Positions 1 through 7,630 of a stretch of DNA of 64,000 bases are shown in pieces. The translations under genes were made by a program, and so were the position numbers. How positions within the stretch are numbered: position 1 is the first letter of the stretch; every line of letters begins with the position of its first letter. The notes below the pieces were generated by a model. That model searched no databases, was not told the origin of the DNA, and worked only from the letters and a program-made list of their open reading frames with translations. The DNA is taken from positions 1,116,001-1,180,000 of the forward strand of contig JADJOE010000003.1 of assembly GCA_016713905.1 (NCBI GenBank), in the 5' to 3' direction. The stretch comes from Candidatus Vicinibacter proximus (lineage in GTDB: Bacteria; Bacteroidota; Bacteroidia; Chitinophagales; Saprospiraceae).

Positions 1-1103
1 TCTTGATCTAATATATCAATGACTCCATCCTGATCTGTATCTTTAGGATCAAAAATTGCCCTCTGCTTTAGGGCTGCGATATCGTCATATACAGCATCAA
101 TAGGATTTAGCCAGTATAAAGGTTCGGTCTTTTTCTTGAGGTTGCCAAGGTTTATTCCCAACCTCAGATTCGTATAATGTGCGATGTCGTTGTTATTGGT
201 TTGATCGGTGCTGGATCTCCATTTTATACCATCAAGATAATCATTATCTGAAGTAATCAATTGATGTTCAAGGGAAATATTGAATCTTCTGTTTATTTTA
301 CGGGACACACCCACTGCCCCAGTAAATTGAAATAGAACATTATACTCATCTGAAATTCTAAAAATGCCTCTCTTCTGATATGCCTCTGTTTCATAGGTTC
401 CATCATATAGATTCTTAAGGTCGGATTTTATTTCTTTTCTACCCTGACGAGTATTGAATTTATCATTGGTGAAGCCAATTTTATTAATAATGTTTTGGTA
501 ATCAAATCCATTTTGATCTCTCAAATCGAGCATGGTCCTGTTATGATATGCTCCAAATCCAAGCACTAAATACCAATTCCATTTATTTCTTTCTTTGTGA
601 AAAAGCAAATTCCCAAGATTTAATACTCCTTGCAGTGAACCACCAAAATAATCCGTACGGTAGGAAGGAAACCATGGATTGTTGCGATTGTATCCATCAA
701 AAACTCTTCTGTTTTGCCCCCCTGGCTCCACATAAAACTGTTCAGGTTCTAAACTTTCACCATAAGGTTGAGTTTCAAGACCCTTTGATCTGGAATACGT
801 TGCATCCAATCGAATCGAAAAAACATAATGTATCGCTCTCCTTAGATGTAATCCAACACCAAATCCCGCAAATGGGTTTAAGGGGTCAACATCTCCATCA
901 ATAAGAAAATGACCACCATGAATTCCCAATTCCCAAACATCTTTTGGCTTTGGTGGGTATTTTGCTTTACCGGATTTCCACATTGCTGTTTTGTCAATCT
1001 GGATTGCCACCTTATCGTTAGAAGCCTTTGTCGAATCCATTTGTGCATTCACCAGGCCAATAAAAAACCAGGCAATGGTTAAGGAAACTAAGGCTTTTGA
1101 CAT
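1..1103 (-). CDS. OmpA-like outer-membrane protein with thrombospondin type-3 repeats (3' part off window)
   Basis: The reading frame starts at the ATG at 1103 and stays open to the left edge, so only the N-terminal 367 or so residues are visible. An N-terminal hydrophobic stretch ending in NAQ looks like a signal peptide. Next comes a region rich in aromatic and alternating residues with GxGxxLHLR and LGFGAYHNRT segments, typical of an outer-membrane beta-barrel. The last visible residues, DPKDTDQDGVIDILDQ, are a calcium-binding thrombospondin type-3 repeat, the usual linker before a C-terminal OmpA peptidoglycan-binding domain. The likely role is outer-membrane to cell-wall anchoring. The OmpA domain itself is not in the window and is inferred from the architecture. 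Confidence 0.8.
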   Translation of the reverse strand, partial: MSKALVSLTIAWFFIGLVNAQMDSTKASNDKVAIQIDKTAMWKSGKAKYPPKPKDVWELGIHGGHFLIDGDVDPLNPFAGFGVGLHLRRAIHYVFSIRLDATYSRSKGLETQPYGESLEPEQFYVEPGGQNRRVFDGYNRNNPWFPSYRTDYFGGSLQGVLNLGNLLFHKERNKWNWYLVLGFGAYHNRTMLDLRDQNGFDYQNIINKIGFTNDKFNTRQGRKEIKSDLKNLYDGTYETEAYQKRGIFRISDEYNVLFQFTGAVGVSRKINRRFNISLEHQLITSDNDYLDGIKWRSSTDQTNNNDIAHYTNLRLGINLGNLKKKTEPLYWLNPIDAVYDDIAALKQRAIFDPKDTDQDGVIDILDQ

Positions 1104-1147
1104 AACATATAATTTTACGTTCTGCATTGTTAATAGTACAATCCTTG

Positions 1148-1155
1148 CAAATTTA
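1148..1155 (-). promoter_or_regulatory. Candidate -7 box of the OmpA-like gene
   Basis: On the minus strand this reads TAAATTTG, matching the Bacteroidota consensus TAnnTTTG, 44 nt before the ATG at 1103. No clear TTG -33 box sits at the right distance, so the call rests on the -7 box alone. Confidence 0.35.
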
Positions 1156-1224
1156 TACAAAAACCCAGCCATTTTTAAGATTTTAGATATAAATATAATA
1201 AAATATTTATATATGTTTGATTGT

Positions 1225-2451
1225 CTAGTATTTAATATAGTATTTTAAGGCCTTCTGAAATAAATTTACCTGGTCAGAATCCTTACCTTTTATTTGCTCA
1301 AGTGCACTTTTAATTGTACTTGAAACATCTTCAAAAATAGATTTTTCATCCATTTTTGCCCCCTCTTGCATGAGATAATTAAATGTCCTCGCCATGCCAC
1401 AATTAGCAATAAAATCAGGAATTATTGCCAATTCTGTATCCACTGCCTGACTTGTGTCCCCAAATATAATTTGGTCTTCTATAAAAGGCACATTTGCCCC
1501 ACAGCTAACTACCTTGGTTCCGTGGTCTATCAACGTTTGAAGCTGCACATGGCTAACAATCCTTGAAGCAGCTGCAGGTATAAATATATCACAACCCATC
1601 TTCCAGGCAACCTTATTAATTTCATCCGCTGGCAAAGTTTTTTCAGAATTCAATTGATTTCCTGTTTTATTCAAAAAAAGTTGCCCAATTTCCTCTTCTG
1701 TAAACCCGGATTCATTTATCAATCCATATTGTCTATCCAATATAACCTTAATTTTCACTCCCTGACGAGCTAAATACAAAGCCGCGGCAGAAGCAACGTT
1801 TCCCCACCCCTGAATAAAAGCTGATTTCCCGGATAAACTTTCTTGTCCAAATATTTCATAATAATGCCTTACGGATTCTGATACACCGTAACCAGTTATC
1901 ATGTCAGCAACAGTATATTTTCCAATTCCGTTATCCGGACTATATGGAACTAAGCTTACCGGTAATTTGCAGCCTTTATCCAATTGGTTTAAAGCAACTC
2001 TCTTTCCGGCTTCTGAATAATTAAAATGCCCTGTTAAAACTCCTTCCTGTGGATGAATTATGCCCAACGATTCCGTAATTGGAAATACATCTTTGACCTC
2101 ATCAACATTTAAGTCCCCCCCTGTACCATAATAGTGTTTCAAAACTGGTCGGACCACTTTAAACCATCTTTCCAAAACCTCCATCTTCCGAGTATCCCAT
2201 GGATCAAAATCAATTCCTGATTTGGCCCCGCCAATGGAAGGACCACAAACACTGAATTTTATCTCCATAACTTTTGCCAGCGAAATAACTTCTTTTTTAG
2301 TGAGACCTTTCCTCATCCTGGTACCACCTCCTGCCGCACCGCCTTTCAATGAATTAATAACCAACCATCCCTTCGCATCTGTAAATTCATCATTCCATTC
2401 GAAAACTATTTCAGGATGTTTGGCCAAATAAGCCTCCAATTTATTTTTCAT
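1225..2451 (-). CDS. Glu/Leu/Phe/Val dehydrogenase family protein
   Basis: NAD(P)-dependent oxidative deaminase of an amino acid (glutamate or a branched-chain or aromatic amino acid), 408 residues, cytoplasmic. The family's active-site elements are present: a glycine-rich GGAAGGGTRM segment (38-46), Lys65 in MEIK, the catalytic lysine Lys77 in GGAKSGID, and Asp113 in TGGDLNVDE. The Rossmann domain has GWGNVASAA at 215-223. The usual GGAKGGI is GGAKSGI here. The GGTRM-like segment recalls leucine/valine dehydrogenases, while the length suits glutamate dehydrogenase, so I do not assign the substrate. The start is the ATG at 2451. A near-perfect inverted repeat lies 33 nt upstream. Confidence 0.85.
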   Translation of the reverse strand: MKNKLEAYLAKHPEIVFEWNDEFTDAKGWLVINSLKGGAAGGGTRMRKGLTKKEVISLAKVMEIKFSVCGPSIGGAKSGIDFDPWDTRKMEVLERWFKVVRPVLKHYYGTGGDLNVDEVKDVFPITESLGIIHPQEGVLTGHFNYSEAGKRVALNQLDKGCKLPVSLVPYSPDNGIGKYTVADMITGYGVSESVRHYYEIFGQESLSGKSAFIQGWGNVASAAALYLARQGVKIKVILDRQYGLINESGFTEEEIGQLFLNKTGNQLNSEKTLPADEINKVAWKMGCDIFIPAAASRIVSHVQLQTLIDHGTKVVSCGANVPFIEDQIIFGDTSQAVDTELAIIPDFIANCGMARTFNYLMQEGAKMDEKSIFEDVSSTIKSALEQIKGKDSDQVNLFQKALKYYIKY

Positions 2452-2484
2452 CTTTTTAAGTTTGAATGGTAAAATTAAGGGCTA

Positions 2485-2502
2485 TCCATGGTTTACCATG
2501 GA
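2485..2502. promoter_or_regulatory. Inverted repeat upstream of the amino-acid dehydrogenase gene
   Basis: TCCATGGT-TT-ACCATGGA is a perfect 8-bp inverted repeat with a 2-bp spacer. It lies in the divergent region between the dehydrogenase (start 2451, minus) and the arginase-like gene (start 2566, plus). It could be an operator or a leader hairpin. No regulator gene is adjacent. Confidence 0.4.
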
Positions 2503-2543
2503 ATAATAGAAATAAAAATCATATTAAAATAATAAATAATATG

Positions 2544-2551
2544 TATTTTTG
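2544..2551 (+). promoter_or_regulatory. -7 box of the arginase-like gene
   Basis: TATTTTTG matches TAnnTTTG and lies 14 nt before the ATG at 2566, giving a short leader. The upstream sequence is almost pure A/T and shows no clear -33 box. Confidence 0.45.
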
Positions 2552-2565
2552 CTCAAATATTAAGT

Positions 2566-3603
2566 ATGGAATTCAATCTCTCTCTGCCAGATCAGCAGCA
2601 AATTAATAACTGGAATACACAAAACCATTCTGTTATTTTCAATTTGGAGCAAACTCCAAAATTAGCTGGAATAGATGTGGCCATTCTTGGTATTGGGTCC
2701 TCTGTTTCAAAAAAATTCAGAGATGAATTTTACCAAATGAATTTGTCCGCATTTAAAGATTTGACAATAACTGATTTAGGAGACTTAGACTCATGCAATC
2801 CAATTGAAATATCTAGAATATTGTTTTACTTATTGGACCAAAACATCATTCCTATAGTTTTTGCATGTCCAAAAGAAATCATTGACACTATAGCTAAATA
2901 TCAGGAAAATCGATTAGAGCCTTTTAGTCTGTCACTAATTTCTAATTTTATAAATAAGATTGACCTAGATTCAATTACCAAAAGCTTATTCCTTAAAAAG
3001 GTACATTTAATTGCTATCCAAAGGCATTATACCAAAAAAGAAATCTTGTTTAATACTCAGGATCAAATATCTACTTTGTACCTGTCTGAATACAGAAAAT
3101 CAAATTCCACTTTTGAACCATTTGCAAGAAATTCCGAATACGTTTTCTTTGATTTAAATGCAGTTAGAAGCAGTGACTTTCCGGCGAATAAAATGCATAC
3201 AGCCAGTGGATTATTTTCTGAAGAAGCTGTTGGGATATGCAAAATGTCTGGTTCTGGCGATAAAAATAAATGTTTATTTATTTCTGATTGGCATTCAACA
3301 AATCAAGCCCAAAATGAAAATTTGGTTGCCCAAATGGTATGGTATTTTATTGAAGGTATTGCACTCAAAAAATTTGATCATCAGGATCAAACTCGTCATA
3401 TGACAGAATATGTTGTAGAACTTCAGGATTCGGAAGCCCAAATTCAATTTTATAAATCTGAAATCAGTGGCAAGTGGTGGTTTAGAACCCCGGGAATAGA
3501 CAGCGACATAAATCCTGTATTAACACCATGCACTTATGAAGAATATTTGATGACAGTTCAGGCACATGCCCCTTCCAGGATTCTTGAACTATTCCAAAAG
3601 TAA
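2566..3603 (+). CDS. Arginase/formimidoylglutamase-fold protein lacking the metal-ligand motifs
   Basis: 345 residues matching the ureohydrolase (arginase/agmatinase/HutG) family in layout. VFFDLNAVRSSDFP (193-206) corresponds to the SxDxDxxxPxxAPG segment, and GLFSEEAVGICKMSGSGDK (215-233) to the GGLxxxE helix that follows. Active ureohydrolases carry two manganese ions on GGDHS, DAHxD and SxDxD. Here the GGDHS position reads FACPKEI (99-105) and the DAHxD position reads AIQRHYTKK (150-158), so most metal ligands are gone. A binding, structural or regulatory role is more likely than hydrolysis. Related degenerate proteins occur in other Bacteroidota, often annotated as arginase or formimidoylglutamase. 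The 3' end overlaps the convergent murF by 15 bases. Confidence 0.7.
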   Translation: MEFNLSLPDQQQINNWNTQNHSVIFNLEQTPKLAGIDVAILGIGSSVSKKFRDEFYQMNLSAFKDLTITDLGDLDSCNPIEISRILFYLLDQNIIPIVFACPKEIIDTIAKYQENRLEPFSLSLISNFINKIDLDSITKSLFLKKVHLIAIQRHYTKKEILFNTQDQISTLYLSEYRKSNSTFEPFARNSEYVFFDLNAVRSSDFPANKMHTASGLFSEEAVGICKMSGSGDKNKCLFISDWHSTNQAQNENLVAQMVWYFIEGIALKKFDHQDQTRHMTEYVVELQDSEAQIQFYKSEISGKWWFRTPGIDSDINPVLTPCTYEEYLMTVQAHAPSRILELFQK

Positions 3604-4881
3604 TTTTTCAAGTTGCGAAGATCTCGATCCCTTTATTAAAATTAATTTATTGATGGGCCTGTATTGATTTAACCACTCCTTAGCCTGGTCAACATTTTCA
3701 AAGGCTAGCATATTTGATTGAATAATATCCTTATTATAATCTTTGCCAATAAGCAAAACCTTTTCAAAATCACAAGTAGCTAATAATTTTATGATATTTT
3801 GATGCTCTGCTTCACTTGAATCTCCCAATTCTGCCATCTTTCCTAAAATCACCCATTTGGCATTATGGTCAAATTGAAGCAAACTTCCAATTGCTGCAGA
3901 CATGGAGGATGGGTTGGCATTATATGCATCCAAGATAACTTTATTTTGATGCCAGTTTGTTATCTGAGATCGCATATTATTGGGATGATATTCATTGAGA
4001 CCTCTATTAATTTGATCGATATTCAAACCTAAATATCGGGCAATTGTAATCGATGCTATTACATTCTGATAATTGTGAACCCCAAAAAGATGTGACGAAT
4101 ATTCAATTTTTTCCTGATTGTAAACAGCTTGCAATTTGATTTCGGGTATCTGTTGAAGCAGATCATATGTATAGTCTGCGTTCGTGTCTGTATTTCCAAA
4201 ACTCAATCCATCTTTAAATTCACCATAAAGTGTTTTTATCATCGGATCATTGAAATTAAAAAACAATGTACCTCCCCTGCTAGCAACATTATCAAAAAGC
4301 TCTCTCTTTGTTCTAATTACACCTTCAAAGCTGCCAAAACCTTCAAGATGCGCTTTACCAAGACTCGTAATCAATGCCAAATCTGGCAGTCCTATTTCAG
4401 CCAATTCGCTAATATCTCCAGGTTTATTGGCTCCCATTTCAAGGATAAGGATTTGATGTCTGGGTTCTAATTTAAAAATGGTCAGAGGCACGCCAATATG
4501 GTTGTTTAAATTCCCTTGTGTTGCCAATGTTTGAAACTTTTCTTTCAAAATTGAGAAAAGCAACTCTTTGGTGGTCGTTTTTCCATTTGAGCCGGTTATG
4601 CCAATGACCTTTGCGTCCATTTTTTTACGGTGTATTTTAGCCAAATCTTGCATACACATCAAGACATTATCTACTTGAATTACTCGTTTATCCTCCTTGA
4701 TATTTTCATCCACAACAACAAATCTAGCTCCCATTTCTAGTGCTTGAATGGCGAACGCATTTCCATTAAAATTTGCTCCCTTCAGAGCAAAGTAAATATC
4801 ATCCTGTTTTAATGTTCGCGTGTCTGTGACAATCTTATCCACACAACCACCAAACAAATCGTAAATAGTTATAGCATCCAT
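3589..4881 (-). CDS. murF: UDP-N-acetylmuramoyl-tripeptide--D-alanyl-D-alanine ligase
   Basis: Cytoplasmic ATP-dependent ligase that adds D-Ala-D-Ala to the UDP-MurNAc-tripeptide, the last cytoplasmic step of the peptidoglycan stem peptide. The Mur-ligase P-loop GITGSNGKTTTKE is near residue 92. HIGVPLTIF and ILEMGANKPGDI follow in the central domain, and DAYNANPSSM marks the C-terminal domain, as in MurF rather than MurE. I chose the ATG at 4881 (430 residues). The frame is open upstream to a TTG at 4920, but that stretch is the terminator hairpin of gldJ, so translation from there is unlikely. The gene lies directly downstream of gldJ. Confidence 0.95.
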   Translation of the reverse strand: MDAITIYDLFGGCVDKIVTDTRTLKQDDIYFALKGANFNGNAFAIQALEMGARFVVVDENIKEDKRVIQVDNVLMCMQDLAKIHRKKMDAKVIGITGSNGKTTTKELLFSILKEKFQTLATQGNLNNHIGVPLTIFKLEPRHQILILEMGANKPGDISELAEIGLPDLALITSLGKAHLEGFGSFEGVIRTKRELFDNVASRGGTLFFNFNDPMIKTLYGEFKDGLSFGNTDTNADYTYDLLQQIPEIKLQAVYNQEKIEYSSHLFGVHNYQNVIASITIARYLGLNIDQINRGLNEYHPNNMRSQITNWHQNKVILDAYNANPSSMSAAIGSLLQFDHNAKWVILGKMAELGDSSEAEHQNIIKLLATCDFEKVLLIGKDYNKDIIQSNMLAFENVDQAKEWLNQYRPINKLILIKGSRSSQLEKLLLE

Positions 4882-4884
4882 ACA

Positions 4885-4917
4885 AAAAAAAATCCCCACA
4901 ATATGTGAGGATTTTTT
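4885..4917 (-). terminator. Terminator after gldJ
   Basis: On the minus strand AAAAAATCCTCACA is followed by a 3-nt loop and TGTGGGGATTTTTT: a 14-bp stem with one G-T pair, then a run of Ts. It lies between the gldJ stop (4937) and the murF ATG (4881) and argues against the longer murF reading frame. Confidence 0.75.
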
Positions 4918-4936
4918 CAATTGATTATATTTTAAA

Positions 4937-6439
4937 TTATTTAAAACTTCTTTTTTGCTTTGGCATCTTTCGTTTAAATTCTAACCCTCCGGCATCTTCA
5001 TTTCCTTCCGGTCCTCCTGTTCTGGTCATCGCACATCTGAAGCCTATGTTTCGGTCAGATTTATCCTCATCCTTAAATCTTCTTGAACCCGGTGAAAGCC
5101 AAAACAATCGATCAGACCATGATCCACCTTTTACTACCCTGGACTTATTGCTGATTAATGAATATTTACCATAGGCATATTCTACAGATTCAGAATCATC
5201 ATCTCTAAAATCTTTAACTCCACCTTTATTGTAATTCTCCCTGTCGGTTACCGCCGAATCAGTCACCATTTGGTAACGCAACATACCTAAACTATCTTTT
5301 TCAACTGGAACACCTGATTCATCCAATACCAATTCCTTGAATTCATTACCTCTGAATGGGTTCAAATCATGATTCTCAACATCTCTAAGTGTTGTTGCTG
5401 TCAAAGGACGAAAAACGTCTTCAACCCACTCGGATACATTCCCTGCCATATTATACAAACCAAAATCATTTGGCCAAAATGTCCTAACTGGACCAGGAAT
5501 ATGGGAATGGTCATTTAACTTTCCTGCCATACCCATATAGTCTCCACCGGCCTTTTTAAAGTTGGCCATGATATTACCCATGTACTTATCTCTCCTTTTA
5601 TATCTTGCAGTATTGCCATCCCAAGGAAAGAAACGCTTATCTGTATATAATTCATCCCCATTAACAGATTGCTTTCCTTTTAGAGCCAAAGCAGCATATT
5701 CCCATTCTGCTTCAGTGGGCAATCTGTATTCAGGTAACAAAATACCATCTTCAAATCTGACAGATCGTTCACCACCTGTAGTTATATCTGGTAAGTTCTT
5801 TCTTACGTTACCCTGATATTGGCCAGCTAAGTAAGACTTGGTGTCAAAGTTTTCTGCATCCACTTGATCAGGATTGGGATTAAATATACCCTTCTCAATA
5901 AGAATCATCTCATTAACCCTGTCAGTTCTCCATTTGCAATAATCTTTTGCTTGCAACCAGCTAACTCCAACAACCGGGTATTCATCATAAGATGGGAATC
6001 TAAAGTAAGTCTCAACGAATGGCTCATTGTAGGCTAATTCTTCTCTCCAAACTAATGTATCCGGCAAAGCCTTTCTAGCAACGTCTGGATAGGATTTAAA
6101 CACCCTGCCCAACCAGAAGACATATTCCCTGTAATTAATGTTTGAAACTTCGGTCTCATCCATATAAAAGGAAGAAACTGTAACCCTTCTGGGGATATTG
6201 TTCCACTCATAAGTCACGTCTTCCTGAGTTAAGCCCATTGTGAACGTACCCCCTTCGATGAGAACAAGATTGGGACCTGTGGGCTGTCCGGCATAATCTA
6301 CCTTTTCAAAACCCCCGTATTCTGGATCGTTATACTTCCAACCAGTGGCTGAAGAGCGATCATTATTCTTTTTGCTACATGCGCTTACCATCATTAATAA
6401 GCCCAAGAGCCATACCATAGAAAATACATTGACTTTCAT
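4937..6439 (-). CDS. gldJ: GldJ-like lipoprotein of the type IX secretion/gliding machinery (SUMF1 fold)
   Basis: 500-residue outer-membrane lipoprotein. A hydrophobic N-terminus ends in the lipobox VSAC, with Cys21 as the lipidation site. The body is a formylglycine-generating-enzyme (SUMF1) fold. LVLIEGGTFTMG starts near residue 58, SFYMDETEVSN is near 91, RLPTEAEWEYAAL lies in the middle, YNMAGNVSEWVEDVF follows, and VVKGGSWSDR with NIGFRCAM lies near the end. GldJ and GldK share this fold. The segment GWKYNDPEYGGFEK after the lipobox and the neighbouring porU and porV fit GldJ best; from memory, gldJ, porU and porV are also neighbours in Flavobacterium johnsoniae. GldJ stabilises GldK and is needed for secretion and gliding. 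Confidence 0.82.
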   Translation of the reverse strand: MKVNVFSMVWLLGLLMMVSACSKKNNDRSSATGWKYNDPEYGGFEKVDYAGQPTGPNLVLIEGGTFTMGLTQEDVTYEWNNIPRRVTVSSFYMDETEVSNINYREYVFWLGRVFKSYPDVARKALPDTLVWREELAYNEPFVETYFRFPSYDEYPVVGVSWLQAKDYCKWRTDRVNEMILIEKGIFNPNPDQVDAENFDTKSYLAGQYQGNVRKNLPDITTGGERSVRFEDGILLPEYRLPTEAEWEYAALALKGKQSVNGDELYTDKRFFPWDGNTARYKRRDKYMGNIMANFKKAGGDYMGMAGKLNDHSHIPGPVRTFWPNDFGLYNMAGNVSEWVEDVFRPLTATTLRDVENHDLNPFRGNEFKELVLDESGVPVEKDSLGMLRYQMVTDSAVTDRENYNKGGVKDFRDDDSESVEYAYGKYSLISNKSRVVKGGSWSDRLFWLSPGSRRFKDEDKSDRNIGFRCAMTRTGGPEGNEDAGGLEFKRKMPKQKRSFK

Positions 6440-6468
6440 CCTACTACTGTCTTTAATTTTTAGGAGAA

Positions 6469-6476
6469 CAAAATTA
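6469..6476 (-). promoter_or_regulatory. -7 box of gldJ
   Basis: Minus-strand TAATTTTG, 29 nt before the gldJ ATG. A TTG lies 23 nt further upstream and could serve as a -33 box at the long end of the usual spacing. Confidence 0.45.
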
Positions 6477-6516
6477 GCTAATTATTTATTGTGCGGAGAC
6501 AACTTTTTAATAAAAA

Positions 6517-7548
6517 TTAATTAAAAGCTTCAAAACAGTCCTGAATGTTCTTCTTTTTCCGATTATTTGTCACTTTGTTAAATAAAATACTGATCTCATG
6601 ACTCCCCCCCAAACCTATTCCGAGGCTTGAAAGGGTATAATCAAAACTGTAAGCCAACTTCCAGGAATCTTTTCTAAATCCCAGTACCCCGATCAGCGCA
6701 TCAGCATTCTGCCTTGCATGTCGATACCAAAGTCCTGCAAAGACCGTGCTAAATTGATATTGCGTGCCTAAATTAATCTGAAAAAATGAAGATTGAGAAA
6801 CAATTTGGATACCGGGACTTAATAAACCCGCGGTCCCTCTGCTGTTCCTGTCTAACCGAAAAGAATACCCTCCATGTACGCCCCAGCGAACTGGCAAGCC
6901 TCCAAACCCATTCTGATTAACCTGCAAAATGCCTATATCCGGACTATTAAAATGCTTTGCAGAAATTCCCAAATAATACTCCGGAGAATAATACAATAAC
7001 CCCACCCCTGCATCAAAATAGGACTTATTGGTTTCCAAAGGTCTTGACTCTTTGGATAAAATTGGTAAGCCTCCAGGTGAAAGATAGCCTGTTGCTGGAT
7101 CGATTTGATCTCCAAAAATGAACTTATCCCATCCATAATTAACCTGCACAAATCCGAGTTCAAGACCTCCTTTGATCACATGACCGTTATCATTTAGCGG
7201 TATCTTATATCCGTACATACCTGCAACCTTGATCGTCTTAATTAGACCATCTCCTGCATCATCGGCCGTCAATTCCAACCCAAAACCACTTCTTAGTTTC
7301 GAGAAGTATTGGTCATAAGCCAAATTATAGGTAACATAGGTTTTAAAGCTTTGGTCAACAAAAGGCCATTGATTCCTATAGATTAAACCCAATCTAGGGT
7401 TTTCACTCAATCCTGCAAAAGCTGGATTTATCTGCAATGGAGCAGAATAAAATTGACTGAATATTGGATCCTGAGCCAACAACACTTGCAAATCAATTAA
7501 ATACACAAGGATTATAGGGAGGATGTAACTTGCTTTTCTAAAAAACAT
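6517..7548 (-). CDS. PorP/SprF-family type IX secretion outer-membrane protein
   Basis: 343 residues with a signal peptide ending near LLAQD. Next come the family hallmarks: DPIFSQFYSAPLQINPAFAGL directly after the signal peptide, then RNQWP and repeated amphipathic strands (GISAKHFNSPDIG, YRHARQNADALIGVLGF). PorP/SprF proteins are outer-membrane beta-barrels that work with PorE/SprE-type partners in type IX secretion or adhesin export. Many paralogues exist per Bacteroidota genome, so this copy need not be the core PorP. It is divergent from porU and precedes gldJ on the same strand with a 77-nt gap that holds a gldJ promoter. Confidence 0.88.
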   Translation of the reverse strand: MFFRKASYILPIILVYLIDLQVLLAQDPIFSQFYSAPLQINPAFAGLSENPRLGLIYRNQWPFVDQSFKTYVTYNLAYDQYFSKLRSGFGLELTADDAGDGLIKTIKVAGMYGYKIPLNDNGHVIKGGLELGFVQVNYGWDKFIFGDQIDPATGYLSPGGLPILSKESRPLETNKSYFDAGVGLLYYSPEYYLGISAKHFNSPDIGILQVNQNGFGGLPVRWGVHGGYSFRLDRNSRGTAGLLSPGIQIVSQSSFFQINLGTQYQFSTVFAGLWYRHARQNADALIGVLGFRKDSWKLAYSFDYTLSSLGIGLGGSHEISILFNKVTNNRKKKNIQDCFEAFN

Positions 7549-7630
7549 ATTGACAATAAGTATGTTAAAACTACGTTAAGTATCCAAATTCCGAACTATT
7601 GAAATAAATTGTACCTAATTAAACCCTCTT

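Noticed and set aside
548..904. 118-codon plus-strand frame
   Set aside because: It is the complement of the OmpA-like gene on the minus strand and shows no protein family features.
4882..4920. Longer murF N-terminus from a TTG at 4920
   Set aside because: The 13 extra codons are the gldJ terminator hairpin, and the following ATG gives the normal MurF N-terminus.
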